DNA of 47,355 bases, taken from Chloroflexota bacterium. Its GTDB lineage: Bacteria; Chloroflexota; Anaerolineae; DSLN01. The notes below the pieces were generated by a model. The model had not been told where the DNA came from and ran no database searches. It saw only the letters and a program-made list of their open reading frames with translations. The translations under genes and the position numbers were made by a program. The stretch covers positions 1 through 47,355 of the forward strand of contig CADDZL010000002.1 in NCBI GenBank assembly GCA_902812335.1, written 5' to 3'. Below, one piece after another: positions 1 to 10,811 of the stretch. Every line of letters starts with the position of its first letter. Position 1 is the first letter of the stretch.

Positions 1-2
1 GC

Positions 3-344
3 GAATGGGCCGAAGGCGGCGAAGACCAGGTGTTCGCCCGTGACGTGGACGCCGAATCCAGCCCGGTCGTATTGGCCTACCCGCCCTCACCCCCCATCCC
101 CCTCTCCCTAAGCTTGGGGAGAGGGGCCGGGAGTGAGGACGCTCCGGTCCGCGTGGTCGCTGCCTTCATGCTCAGCGCCACAGGGCCGGCTGCCCTCACC
201 CCGACAACAGACCTGGGCCTGCCAGAGCCGATGGCGAACGCACTACGCGGCTATCATCTTAATACAATCCGGCACGATCCGGCCGATCCGGAGACCCGCT
301 GCCTGTTGCGTGACGTGGCTCAAAGGGCAGAGCGTGGAGCGTAA
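3..344 (+). CDS. C-terminal part of an unknown protein (left edge)
   Basis: An open frame enters from the left edge and runs to a TAA at 342-344. Codons up to about 80 look like ordinary GC-rich coding sequence. A palindromic C/T-rich repeat at 85-138 is then read through in frame as a low-complexity Pro/Ser/Leu stretch, and about 60 further residues follow (ending near LLRDVAQRAERGA). I do not recognise the family. The true end may be in or just after the repeat, with the rest non-coding. It lies upstream of, and apart from, the ttuB promoter at 371-399. Confidence 0.4.
   Translation, partial: EWAEGGEDQVFARDVDAESSPVVLAYPPSPPIPLSLSLGRGAGSEDAPVRVVAAFMLSATGPAALTPTTDLGLPEPMANALRGYHLNTIRHDPADPETRCLLRDVAQRAERGA
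85..138. repeat. C/T-rich palindromic repeat (copy 1)
   Basis: Nested inverted repeat. Outer arms CCTCAC (85-90) and GTGAGG (133-138); inner arms CCCCTCTCCC (99-108) and GGGAGAGGGG (117-126) around an 8-base spacer containing AAGCTT. A related element lies at 8541-8582. Such small GC-rich palindromes are commonly dispersed in Chloroflexota and cyanobacterial genomes; here it sits inside an open frame. Confidence 0.75.
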
Positions 345-370
345 AGCCGAGAGCGCCCACTCCGGTGTCC

Positions 371-399
371 TTGACCCCTGCTTCCCTTTCCGGTACAAT
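371..399 (+). promoter_or_regulatory. sigma70-type promoter for ttuB operon
   Basis: TTGACC at 371-376, 17-base spacer, TACAAT at 394-399. Expected start of transcription is near 406, giving a leader of about 36 bases before the ttuB ATG. It is the only good promoter I see for the string of genes ttuB to panE. Confidence 0.75.
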
Positions 400-441
400 C
401 TGGCAGAATACAGATGATGATGTCGTGCTCTGAGAAGCGTG

Positions 442-636
442 ATGAAAGTAACCTATCGCAATAAGGAATGGGAACTGCCGGGCGGCATGACCGTCCGCGA
501 TGTCATCCGCAAGGTCGGCCTGCAGCCTGAACTGGTGCTGGCGGTGCGCCAGGGTCAGCTACTGACCGAGGATGTCATCGTTCAGGAGGATGATCACATC
601 AAGCTTGTCGCTGTGATCTCCGGTGGCTTGGTATAA
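442..636 (+). CDS. ttuB: TtuB-like ubiquitin-fold sulfur carrier (ThiS/MoaD family)
   Basis: A 64-residue beta-grasp protein of the ThiS/MoaD/TtuB group. In Thermus, TtuB carries a C-terminal thiocarboxylate and gives its sulfur to TtuA for 2-thiolation of ribothymidine-54 in tRNA. The ttuA-like gene follows after 5 bases, which decides the assignment over ThiS or MoaD. ATG at 442 is preferred over GTG at 439 because GAGAAG at 432-437 is then correctly spaced. Oddity: the chain ends ISGGLV, two residues past the Gly-Gly that normally forms the C-terminus, so either the tail is trimmed or the carrier works differently. The E1-like activating enzyme (TtuC) is not in this window. Confidence 0.88.
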   Translation: MKVTYRNKEWELPGGMTVRDVIRKVGLQPELVLAVRQGQLLTEDVIVQEDDHIKLVAVISGGLV

Positions 637-641
637 CCGGT

Positions 642-1634
642 ATGAAATGCAAAAAGTGCGGTGAGACCGCCGCGATCAACATGCGCCAGCACAAGCTGGC
701 CCTATGCGCCGAACACTACCTCGAATGGCTGCCACAGCAAACGCAGCGCTTCATCGAGAAGTACCACATGTTCGGCCCTGAGGACCGTATCCTGGTCGCC
801 GTTTCCGGCGGCAAGGACAGTCTGAGCCTGTGGGACGTGCTCCTGCGCCTGGGCTATCGTGCCGATGGACTGTATATTGGTCTGGGCATTGACGGCGGCG
901 TGGATTATTCGCATCAGTCCTATGAAAAAGTCAAACAGTTCGTCGCCGAACGGTCCGGCCAGCACCCTGATATGCATCTGCGAGCGGTAGACGTGGGCCA
1001 AGTCTACGGCGCAACTGTACCGGAGGCGGCGCAGATCAGCAACCGGGGTCACGGCAAGCCGTGCTCGGTGTGTGGACTGATCAAGCGCCATATCATGAAC
1101 CGTGTCGCCTACGATGGTGGCTATGATGTTCTGGCGACGGGCCATAATCTCGACGACGAGGTGGCCGTCTTGATGCAGAACACCCTGCACTGGCAGGCCG
1201 GCTATCTGGCCCGCCAGGCACCGGTGCTGGAGGCATCGCGGCCCGGCCTGGCGCGCAAAGCCAAGCCGTTCTGCCGGTTTTATGAGCGCGAGACGGCTGC
1301 CTACGCCCTTCTGCGCGGTATTGACTATATCTATGATGAGTGCCCTTATGCCGAGGGCTCGAACACGATCTACTACAAGGGCTTGCTGAACCAGCTCGAA
1401 GCCGACCGGCCTGGCGCCAAGCTCCAATTCTACCTCGGTTTCCTCGAGGCCAAAGCCAGCGGCCTGTTTGACCGCGTCCAGGAAGAGGTCGAACTGAACG
1501 CCTGCGAGAAGTGTGGCCAGCCAACCAGCGCGCCGGGCGAGTGCGCCTTCTGCCGGCTATGGGAGCGGATAGCCGCCTATAAAGCCGAGGGCCGCCCGGT
1601 GAGATCACTTCCGGTGTACGCTAAGAGCCTATGA
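642..1634 (+). CDS. ttuA: TtuA-like tRNA 2-thiolation enzyme
   Basis: 330 residues, the usual size for TtuA. The N-terminal zinc site (CKKCG near 3-7, then C and H at LALCAEHYLEW) is followed by the PP-loop VAVSGGKDSLSLWD that adenylates the target uridine. CSVCG, ATGHNLDDEVAVL and a C-terminal zinc ribbon (CEKCG...CAFCRLW) match Thermus TtuA along the whole length. The family uses a Fe-S cluster and TtuB thiocarboxylate as sulfur donor to make 2-thioribothymidine-54, which stabilises tRNA at high temperature. Its stop overlaps the yhhQ start by 4 bases. Homologous Ncs6/TtcA enzymes lack this exact pairing with a TtuB, so TtuA is the best name; the modified position in this organism is inferred. 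Confidence 0.93.
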   Translation: MKCKKCGETAAINMRQHKLALCAEHYLEWLPQQTQRFIEKYHMFGPEDRILVAVSGGKDSLSLWDVLLRLGYRADGLYIGLGIDGGVDYSHQSYEKVKQFVAERSGQHPDMHLRAVDVGQVYGATVPEAAQISNRGHGKPCSVCGLIKRHIMNRVAYDGGYDVLATGHNLDDEVAVLMQNTLHWQAGYLARQAPVLEASRPGLARKAKPFCRFYERETAAYALLRGIDYIYDECPYAEGSNTIYYKGLLNQLEADRPGAKLQFYLGFLEAKASGLFDRVQEEVELNACEKCGQPTSAPGECAFCRLWERIAAYKAEGRPVRSLPVYAKSL

Positions 1635-2311
1635 CGACAGAGCGCAGCTACAAGTGGTTCCCCGCCGTCACAGCGGTCTTCGTTACCTGTCTGATCACCG
1701 CCAACATCATCGCGGTGAAGCCTGTAGCCATCGGCCCATTGCTCTTCCCGGCCGCGATTGTCATTTTCCCGCTCAGCTACATCTTCGGCGACATCTTGAC
1801 CGAGGTCTACGGCTACCAACGTGCCCGCCCCGTTATCTGGCTGGGCTTTATCTGCAATCTCATCGCCGTCATCGCCATCTGGGTGGCCGGACGGCTGCCG
1901 GCAGCCTCCTTCTGGGCGGACCAGCCCGCCTATGAAGCCATCCTCGGCTTCACGCCCCGACTGCTGGCGGCCTCGTTTATCGCCTACCTCGCCGGCGAGT
2001 TTCTCAATTCCTTTGTCCTCGCCAAGATGAAGATCGCGACGCGCGGGCGCTGGCTGTGGACGCGCACTATCGGCTCGACACTCGTCGGCCAGTTAGCCGA
2101 TTCGGCTGTATTCATCAGCCTGGCCTTCAGCGGTGTCTGGCCAGGGGATCAGATGCTGACGGCCATCGTGACCCAATGGTTGCTGAAAAGCATTTACGAG
2201 ACCCTGGCCACACCCGCGACTTATGCTGTGGTCGCCTTCCTGAAGCGGGCTGAGCATGAGGATTACTATGACTACGACACCGACTTCAACCCGTTCCGGC
2301 TTGAAGCCTGA
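1631..2311 (+). CDS. yhhQ: YhhQ family queuosine precursor transporter
   Basis: 226-residue integral membrane protein of the VUT/YhhQ family, with about six hydrophobic segments and the family signature FPLSYIFGDILTEVYGYQRA near residues 45-65. YhhQ imports preQ0/preQ1 as queuosine precursors. It overlaps ttuA by 4 bases and is overlapped by queF for 44 bases, so the three are probably translationally coupled. The pairing with QueF suggests salvage of preQ0 followed by reduction to preQ1. Substrate is inferred from family and neighbour. Confidence 0.9.
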   Translation: MTTERSYKWFPAVTAVFVTCLITANIIAVKPVAIGPLLFPAAIVIFPLSYIFGDILTEVYGYQRARPVIWLGFICNLIAVIAIWVAGRLPAASFWADQPAYEAILGFTPRLLAASFIAYLAGEFLNSFVLAKMKIATRGRWLWTRTIGSTLVGQLADSAVFISLAFSGVWPGDQMLTAIVTQWLLKSIYETLATPATYAVVAFLKRAEHEDYYDYDTDFNPFRLEA

Positions 2312-2714
2312 AGAGGCCGCCGATCTGACCCTGCTGGGGCGCACGGTAACCGAGCCGGTGCGCAAACTGGAGACGTTCCCCAACCGTCACCCTGGCCGCC
2401 CCTACACCGTCACCCTGGTCTGCCCGGAATTCACCTGCATTTGCCCGATGACCGGCCAGCCCGATTTCGCTACGATCACAATCCGCTATATCCCAGATCG
2501 GCGCATCCTGGAATCCAAGTCGCTCAAGCTCTACCTGTGGTCCTTCCGCAACGAAGGCCACTTCCATGAACACGTGACGAATATGATCCTGGATGACCTG
2601 GTGGCAGCGCTCGATCCCATCCGCTGTGAGGTCATTGGCGCCTTCAACGTGCGCGGTGGCATCTCGATCACGGTCGAGGCCAGGTATGAACGGCCAACCG
2701 AGGGTAAGGCGTAA
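2268..2714 (+). CDS. queF: QueF, NADPH-dependent preQ0 reductase
   Basis: About 148 residues, the short unimodular (T-fold) QueF. It reduces the nitrile of 7-cyano-7-deazaguanine (preQ0) to the aminomethyl group of preQ1 in queuosine synthesis. The motif CPMTGQPDFATI contains the active-site Cys and Asp; ESKSLKLYLWSFRNEGHFHE is the family substrate/NADPH signature. ATG 2268 is chosen because GAGG at 2258-2261 is well placed; ATG 2256 in the same frame is possible and adds four residues. The start lies inside yhhQ. The other queuosine enzymes (tgt, queA, queG/queH) are outside this window. Confidence 0.93.
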   Translation: MTTTPTSTRSGLKPEEAADLTLLGRTVTEPVRKLETFPNRHPGRPYTVTLVCPEFTCICPMTGQPDFATITIRYIPDRRILESKSLKLYLWSFRNEGHFHEHVTNMILDDLVAALDPIRCEVIGAFNVRGGISITVEARYERPTEGKA

Positions 2715-2735
2715 CGCCTCACGTTTTGGGAACCG

Positions 2736-3677
2736 ATGACCGAGCACGAGATCGAGGCGATCGCTTTGGAAGAGGTGCCGCCGGGGCACCGGTCGGGCTT
2801 CGTCGCAGTCATCGGGCGGCCCAATGTGGGCAAGTCCACGCTGATCAACGCCTACCTGGGCCAGAAGATCGCCATCGTCTCACCCAAGCCCCAAACGACC
2901 CGGGGGCGGCTGCTGGGTATCCTCACCCGCTCCGACGCCCAGGTGATCTTTGTGGACACACCGGGCATCCATATGCCCAGGCATAAACTGGGCGAGTACA
3001 TGGTTGAAACCGCCCGGCGGGCCATCCCCGACGCCGACGTCATCCTGGTCCTGGTGGATGTGTCTGTCATGCCCACCGCCGAAGACGAACAGATCGCCGC
3101 GCTGCTCACACAAGAGCGCCACGGGCCTGTGATCCTGGGGCTGAACAAGGCCGACCTGCTTCCTCCGCCCAACGTCGTGCCGCACAGCGAGAGCTACCTG
3201 CGGCTGTTCCAACCGGTCGCCTGGATGCTCATCTCGGCTACGCGCGGCGACAACCGGGACAAGCTCCTTGACCTGCTCATCGCCCACCTGCCCGAGGGGC
3301 CACGTTATTATCCACCTGACCAGGTCACCGACCAGAACATCCGCGACATTGCCGCCGAGTTGATCCGCGAGCAGGCCCTGGCCCTGTTGCGCGAGGAAGT
3401 GCCACACTCGGTCGCCGTGCAGGTCGAGGAGTTCAAGGAGCGCAAGCCCCGCCTGACCTACATCAGTGCGACTCTATACGTTGAGAAGGAATCGCAGAAA
3501 GCCATCTTGATCGGTGCCGGCGGTGCCACGTTGCGCGCGATTGGCGCGGCTGCCCGGCGTGAGATCGAAGCCCTGCTGGATAGCCGGGTCTACCTGGAGC
3601 TGTGGGTGAAAGTGCGCAAGAACTGGCGCAAGAACGAGAGCGAACTGCGCCGGTTAGGGTACGTGCTGCCGGAATAA
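2736..3677 (+). CDS. era: Era GTPase
   Basis: 313 residues, typical of Era, which binds the 3' end of 16S rRNA and acts in 30S subunit maturation. G-domain motifs: GRPNVGKST (G1, near residue 27), PQTTR (G2), DTPGIH (G3), NKADLL (G4), SATRG (G5). A C-terminal KH domain follows with the GAGGATLRAIGAAARREIE stretch. The N-terminus carries about 18 extra residues before the G domain. It starts 21 bases after queF and is followed 12 bases later by guaB. Confidence 0.96.
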   Translation: MTEHEIEAIALEEVPPGHRSGFVAVIGRPNVGKSTLINAYLGQKIAIVSPKPQTTRGRLLGILTRSDAQVIFVDTPGIHMPRHKLGEYMVETARRAIPDADVILVLVDVSVMPTAEDEQIAALLTQERHGPVILGLNKADLLPPPNVVPHSESYLRLFQPVAWMLISATRGDNRDKLLDLLIAHLPEGPRYYPPDQVTDQNIRDIAAELIREQALALLREEVPHSVAVQVEEFKERKPRLTYISATLYVEKESQKAILIGAGGATLRAIGAAARREIEALLDSRVYLELWVKVRKNWRKNESELRRLGYVLPE

Positions 3678-6538
<2,861 letters not shown>

Positions 6539-6550
6539 GAGGTGCATATC

Positions 6551-7492
6551 ATGCGGATTGCAGTCTTTGGCGCGGGCGGTGCAGGCGGTTATTTCGGCGG
6601 GCGGCTGGCTCAGGCGGGAGAAGACGTCGTCTTCATCGCACGTGGAGAGCATTTGCGGGCCATGCGTGATCACGGCCTCCGCGTGGACAGCATCAAGGGC
6701 GACTTTGTGATCCGGCCGGTGCAGGCCACCGATGACCCGTCACAGGTGGGGCCGGTAGATGCCGTCCTGGTATGCGTGAAGGCCTGGGATGTGCCGGCAG
6801 CAGCCCAGGCCATGCGCCCCCTGGTGGGACCGGAGACCTTCGTCGTGCCGCTCGAAAATGGCGTCGAGGCCCCGGACCAACTGGCTGCAGTCCTGGGCGC
6901 CGAGCATGTCTTAGGCGGATTGGCCAGGATCATCAGTTTCATCGTCGAGCCGGGCCATATCCGCCACACCGGAGCGGAACCCTATGTGGCCTTTGGCGAA
7001 CTGGACCGGCAACCCAGCCAACGAGCCGAACGGCTGCGCCAGGCGTTTGCGCGGGCCGGCGTGGCCGCCGAAATCCCGCCAGACATTCAGGCCGCTATGT
7101 GGGAGAAGTTCCTGTTCATCGCGGCGATCAGTGGCGTTGGGGCGGTGACCCGCGCCCCGGCCGGAATCATGCGCAGCTTGCCGGAGACACGCCAGATGCT
7201 GGAGCAGGCCATGCGTGAGGTGTTCGCCGTAGCGCAGGCGCGGAGTATCGCCCTGCCTGACGAGATCGTGGCCAAGACGATGGCCTACATGGATAGCCTA
7301 CCGCCGGATGGAACCGCCTCGATGCAGCGTGATATCATTGCGGGGCGACCCTCGGAACTCGAATATCAGAACGGGACCATCGTACGGCTGGGCCGTGAGT
7401 CGGGCGTGCCCACGCCGACCCACGCCTTCATCTACGCCAGTCTATTACCCCAGGAGTTGCGAGCGCGAGGACGGGCGCAGTTCTCGATCTGA
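6551..7492 (+). CDS. panE: 2-dehydropantoate 2-reductase (ketopantoate reductase family)
   Basis: 313 residues. N-terminal Rossmann fold with GAGGAGGYFGGRLAQAG binds NADPH; the C-terminal domain contains EKFLFIAAISGVGAVTRAP, which carries the conserved Lys of ApbA/PanE, and the S-x-x-x-D motif region SMQRDIIAGRPSELEYQNG. The enzyme reduces ketopantoate to pantoate for CoA synthesis. Start at ATG 6551 is preferred over GTG 6542 because GAGAGG at 6537-6542 is then 8 bases upstream. Paralogues with other 2-oxo acid substrates exist, so the exact substrate is less certain than the fold. It ends the plus-strand operon, converging on ribF. Confidence 0.88.
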   Translation: MRIAVFGAGGAGGYFGGRLAQAGEDVVFIARGEHLRAMRDHGLRVDSIKGDFVIRPVQATDDPSQVGPVDAVLVCVKAWDVPAAAQAMRPLVGPETFVVPLENGVEAPDQLAAVLGAEHVLGGLARIISFIVEPGHIRHTGAEPYVAFGELDRQPSQRAERLRQAFARAGVAAEIPPDIQAAMWEKFLFIAAISGVGAVTRAPAGIMRSLPETRQMLEQAMREVFAVAQARSIALPDEIVAKTMAYMDSLPPDGTASMQRDIIAGRPSELEYQNGTIVRLGRESGVPTPTHAFIYASLLPQELRARGRAQFSI

Positions 7493-7542
7493 GCAAAAAC
7501 TCGTAGAAAGCCCAACGGGGGACTCGGAACGAGCGGACCGGC

Positions 7543-8496
7543 TTAGACTACATCGGCCTGGCCTTGGACCCGCTGCAGGATCTCCCGCGCCTGGGCGATG
7601 TCCTTGTGAATCTGCGCCAGCAGGGCCGCGACCCCATCGAAGCGCCGCTCGTCGCGCAGCCGCGCGATGAAATCCAGCACTATCGTTTGCCCATAGAGGT
7701 CGCCATCGAAGTCCAACAGGTGGGTCTCGACTGTCTGCTTACCGGTGCCGTCGAAGGTCGGACGGACACCGATATTGGTGACCGCCTGATAGCCTTCTGT
7801 GCCCAGCCAGGCACGACAGGCATACACACCGTTGGCCGGGATGGCCCGCTCCTCCCATACCGCCAGGTTGGCCGTGGGGATGCCGATCGTCTTGCCGCGC
7901 CGCGCCCCCTCGATCACAACGCCGGGCAGGCGGAATGGCCGGCCCAGACAGCCCATAGCCTCCTCGACATCGCCGACAGCCAGCGCCCGGCGCACCCGGC
8001 TGCTGCTGATGACCTCGCCACGCCAGAGCAAGGGCTGATCAATCACGTGCAGGCCATAGCCCATTTCGTCGCTCAATTGGCGCAGCATGGGCACATTGCC
8101 CTCACGCTGATAACCCATGGCGAAGTCGTGGCCCACCCAGAGCTGGCTCATGCGCAGGTGCCGACACAGCAGCTCAACGAATTCGCGGGCACGGATGTGG
8201 CGCACCTGGTCGTTAAACGGATGGGTCACGACGATGTCCACGCCCAACTCGCCCAGGAGCTGCGCTTTCTCCTCCGGTGTGTTGATATAGAACGGCGGTT
8301 GTTGCCGCCCCAGAACGACACTCGGATGGGGGTAGAAGGTGAGCGCTACAGCCAGCTCGCCGGCTGCGCGCGCTGCTGTGACCATCTGGCCAATGATGTA
8401 CTGGTGCCCGCGGTGCACACCATCGAACGAGCCGATCGTCACCTGTGCCGGCCGGTCGAGCTGAACCTGAGTTAGATCGTGGACATGTTGAACCAT
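7543..8496 (-). CDS. ribF: Bifunctional riboflavin kinase / FAD synthetase
   Basis: 317 residues, typical of RibF. The N-terminal nucleotidyltransferase domain shows GSFDGVHRGHQYI and later SSSRVRRALAVGDVEEA; the C-terminal kinase domain shows GIPTANL and NIGVRPTF...VETHLLDF. Together they make FMN then FAD from riboflavin. Last gene of the nusA operon as seen here, 21 bases after truB; a heptamer repeat array occupies that spacer. No strong ribosome site is seen before ATG 8496. Confidence 0.95.
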   Translation of the reverse strand: MVQHVHDLTQVQLDRPAQVTIGSFDGVHRGHQYIIGQMVTAARAAGELAVALTFYPHPSVVLGRQQPPFYINTPEEKAQLLGELGVDIVVTHPFNDQVRHIRAREFVELLCRHLRMSQLWVGHDFAMGYQREGNVPMLRQLSDEMGYGLHVIDQPLLWRGEVISSSRVRRALAVGDVEEAMGCLGRPFRLPGVVIEGARRGKTIGIPTANLAVWEERAIPANGVYACRAWLGTEGYQAVTNIGVRPTFDGTGKQTVETHLLDFDGDLYGQTIVLDFIARLRDERRFDGVAALLAQIHKDIAQAREILQRVQGQADVV

Positions 8497-8501
8497 ACAG
8501 T

Positions 8502-8529
8502 TATCAGCTTTCAGCCGTCAGCCTTCCGC
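8502..8529. repeat. Tandem heptamer repeat
   Basis: Four adjacent 7-base units: TATCAGC, TTTCAGC, CGTCAGC, CTTCCGC. The same unit types recur at 12616-12643 before infB. This array spans the ribF-truB spacer and the last bases of truB. Confidence 0.7.
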
Positions 8530-9474
8530 TATCTTCTCTTGTCTCCCCTCCCCTCTCAGGGGAGAGGCAGGGGAAGAGGTCTCAAACACCTTGTCCGGAT
8601 GCCAGCGCTCCCCGTCCGGAGTCCGCTTGAGGACTGCCAGCAGGCGGCCCTGACTGTCGTAGGCTCGCGCCGGACCGGCCGGGTCGCCCAGCTGTACCGG
8701 CAAGAACATGCCCTGCCGCACGCGGGCTACCTGCTCCGGCCTCAGGCTAAGTGCGGGCAATCCGGCCAGCGCCGCGTCCAGTGGTAAGAGATAGCGCGGC
8801 CAGGTGCCAGCGGCGAAGGCGGCGGCCAGTTCATCCAGCGTCACAGCCTGCTCCAGCCGGAAGTCGCCGCTGGCCAGCCGGACCAACCCGGCCAGATGTG
8901 CTCCGCAACCCAGGCGTTCGCCCAGGTCGTGCGCCAGCGACCGGATATAGGTTCCTGGCGAGCAAGTCACCTCCACCACGACCGTCGCCTCAGCGCCGTT
9001 CGGGCCGGGCGGCGACCACTCGATCAACTGAAGTGCGTGAATCTCCACCGGCCGCGCCTCGCGCTCAACCACCTGACCGCGTCTCGCCAGCCGGTATAGC
9101 GGTATGCCATCGCGCTTGAGGGCCGAGTACATGGGCGGCGTCTGCATGATCCGGCCGATGAAGGTTCGTAGCGCCGCTTCGAGGTCGGCACGGGTGGCGC
9201 GCACCGGAGACCGGCGCACCACCTGCCCTTCGCGATCATAGGTATCCGTCGCGACACCCAGGATAATAGTTGCGCGGTACCGCTTCGGCGAGGCGGTCAG
9301 ATATTCTGCCAGGCGCGTCGCTTGACCCAGACACACCAGGAGCACGCCGGTTGCCAGCGGATCGAGCGTCCCGGCATGACCCACACGGCGCATTCCGCTC
9401 AGATGGCGCACGCGCGCAACCACAGCGTGTGAGGTCAGGCCAGCCGGTTTATCAACGACGATGATACCGTCCAC
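8518..9474 (-). CDS. truB: tRNA pseudouridine-55 synthase
   Basis: 318 residues. Makes pseudouridine-55 in the T-loop of tRNAs. Motif I KPAGLTSH and motif II GHAGTLDPLATGVLLV (catalytic Asp) lie near the N-terminus; SPGTYIRSLAHDLG and a C-terminal PUA-like segment follow. The start ATG is at 9474, overlapping the nrnA end by 23 bases. The last 30 or so residues (after ERWHPDKVFE) are encoded by a C/T-rich repeat and part of the heptamer array, so this tail is repeat-derived and unlikely to be conserved. Confidence 0.95.
   Translation of the reverse strand: MDGIIVVDKPAGLTSHAVVARVRHLSGMRRVGHAGTLDPLATGVLLVCLGQATRLAEYLTASPKRYRATIILGVATDTYDREGQVVRRSPVRATRADLEAALRTFIGRIMQTPPMYSALKRDGIPLYRLARRGQVVEREARPVEIHALQLIEWSPPGPNGAEATVVVEVTCSPGTYIRSLAHDLGERLGCGAHLAGLVRLASGDFRLEQAVTLDELAAAFAAGTWPRYLLPLDAALAGLPALSLRPEQVARVRQGMFLPVQLGDPAGPARAYDSQGRLLAVLKRTPDGERWHPDKVFETSSPASPLRGEGRQEKIAEG
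8541..8582. repeat. C/T-rich palindromic repeat (copy 2), inside truB 3' end
   Basis: Related in sequence to the element at 85-138: runs of CCCCTC on one side and GGGGAGAGG on the other, with core arms CCTCTC (8552-8557) and GAGAGG (8562-8567). It encodes part of the Ser/Pro/Gly/Arg-rich tail of TruB. Confidence 0.6.
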
Positions 9475-10462
9475 CCTCAGCCTGCTCTCGCAAATGGGCC
9501 CGAAGCAACCCCAGCACTCGCGCCTCGGCTTCGTCTAGCGGTCCCGGCAACGTACAGCCTGCTGCCAGCGGATGGCCTCCTCCGCCCAGGGCCATTGCCA
9601 CAGCAGACACGTCCCGCCCCGGCTTGGCTCGCAGGCTGACGTCCACTGTGCCATCGTCGCGTTCGGTGAAGAGTGCTGCGACCTCAGCTTCCTGTGCAGA
9701 GAGAAGAAAGCTGACCAACCCTGTTTCTGCGCCCTGAACCGGGCCACACTCCGCTCGTGCTGCCCGCGTCAAGTGAGCCCACACAATGCTGTCCTCGCGC
9801 CGCAGTGTCTTCAGCCCGGCGGCCCACATACACAGCCCAGAGAATGGCCGCCGATTCAGCGCCTGCTCATTGATCTCGGCCAGTGACGCACCGGCGCGCA
9901 TCAGCCGGGCCGCCTGCTCCAGCACTCGCGGTGTGACATTGGCCGTGCGGAAACCCAATGTGTCAGTGACAATGCCGCAAAGGAGACAGGTGGCAATCGT
10001 CGCATCGAGCGGCACCCCCAGAGCGTCCACAATCTGAAGCACCACCTCGGCAGAGGCAACCGCCTCTGTATCCACTATGTTCACCGACGCGAAGCCTGTG
10101 TTCGTCACATGATGATCGAGGTTGATCGAGGGCCGGTCGTTCAATCGGGACAGGTCGTCGGCGCTCAGACCCAGCCGGCCGATGTCGGCGCAGTCCACCG
10201 CGATCACCAGATCGGTGCTGCCGTGAGGGGTCGTGACAACCCGATCCGCTCCAGGCAGGAAGTCATAGCGCGGTGGGACGCCATCGCGGCAGTACAGCAC
10301 CGGGCTCTGCCCCAGACGCACAAGCGCCCACCCTAACCCCAACAACGACCCGATCGCATCCCCGTCGGGATCAATGTGGGTGATCAGCAGTGGGCGTTGA
10401 GCGGCGCTAATCAGTGCCTGGGCCTGATTCAGTGAGTCCAGTCGCTGCTCCTCCGCCGTCAT
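9452..10462 (-). CDS. nrnA: DHH/DHHA1 phosphoesterase (NrnA-like)
   Basis: 336 residues from ATG 10462. Metal-binding motifs THIDPDGDAIGSLLG, VDCADIGR and NLDHHVTN mark a DHH domain; the C-terminal DHHA1 domain has GGGGHPLAAGCTL. NrnA-type enzymes degrade nano-RNA and/or dephosphorylate pAp; the position right after rbfA matches Bacillus-type nusA operons. The frame is open upstream to 10585 but that stretch overlaps rbfA and has no match to the family, so the internal ATG is chosen. Its first 56 bases overlap the end of rbfA in another frame. Confidence 0.9.
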   Translation of the reverse strand: MTAEEQRLDSLNQAQALISAAQRPLLITHIDPDGDAIGSLLGLGWALVRLGQSPVLYCRDGVPPRYDFLPGADRVVTTPHGSTDLVIAVDCADIGRLGLSADDLSRLNDRPSINLDHHVTNTGFASVNIVDTEAVASAEVVLQIVDALGVPLDATIATCLLCGIVTDTLGFRTANVTPRVLEQAARLMRAGASLAEINEQALNRRPFSGLCMWAAGLKTLRREDSIVWAHLTRAARAECGPVQGAETGLVSFLLSAQEAEVAALFTERDDGTVDVSLRAKPGRDVSAVAMALGGGGHPLAAGCTLPGPLDEAEARVLGLLRAHLREQAEGGRYHRR

Positions 10463-10811
10463 GGTCAGATGGGATATCCAGATGGTCAATGATTTGAGCA
10501 ATCCGTTCACCACGTTCAAGGCTGGGGTCCCAATGGAAGACCAACTCCGGCACGAGCCGCAGGTGAATGCGGCGGGCGATCTCACGGCGCAGAAAGCCGG
10601 TCGCGCCGGCCAGGGCCTTCATAATCTCGCGCTGTTCTTGCTCATCGGCCAGCGCACTCACAAATGCATTGGCATGCTGCAACTCGCGATCAATCGTCAC
10701 TTCCGTTACGGTGACGAGCTTCAGGCGTGGGTCGCGCAACTCGTTCTGGATCAGGTCCATCAGTTCGGCGCGCAGGCCTTCGGCCACGCGCTGCTGGCGG
10801 ATCTTGGACAC
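10407..10811 (-). CDS. rbfA: Ribosome-binding factor A
   Basis: 134 residues, single KH-type fold. RbfA acts in late 30S maturation and 16S 5' end processing. Conserved pieces: RVAEGLRAELMDLIQNELRDPRL, TVTEVTIDRELQHANAFVS and the C-terminal PELVFHWDPSLERGERIAQI. A GTG start follows the infB stop with no gap, a classical coupled arrangement. The last roughly 18 residues (Gly/Thr-rich) overlap the nrnA start. Confidence 0.94.
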   Translation of the reverse strand: MSKIRQQRVAEGLRAELMDLIQNELRDPRLKLVTVTEVTIDRELQHANAFVSALADEQEQREIMKALAGATGFLRREIARRIHLRLVPELVFHWDPSLERGERIAQIIDHLDIPSDHDGGGAATGLTESGPGTD

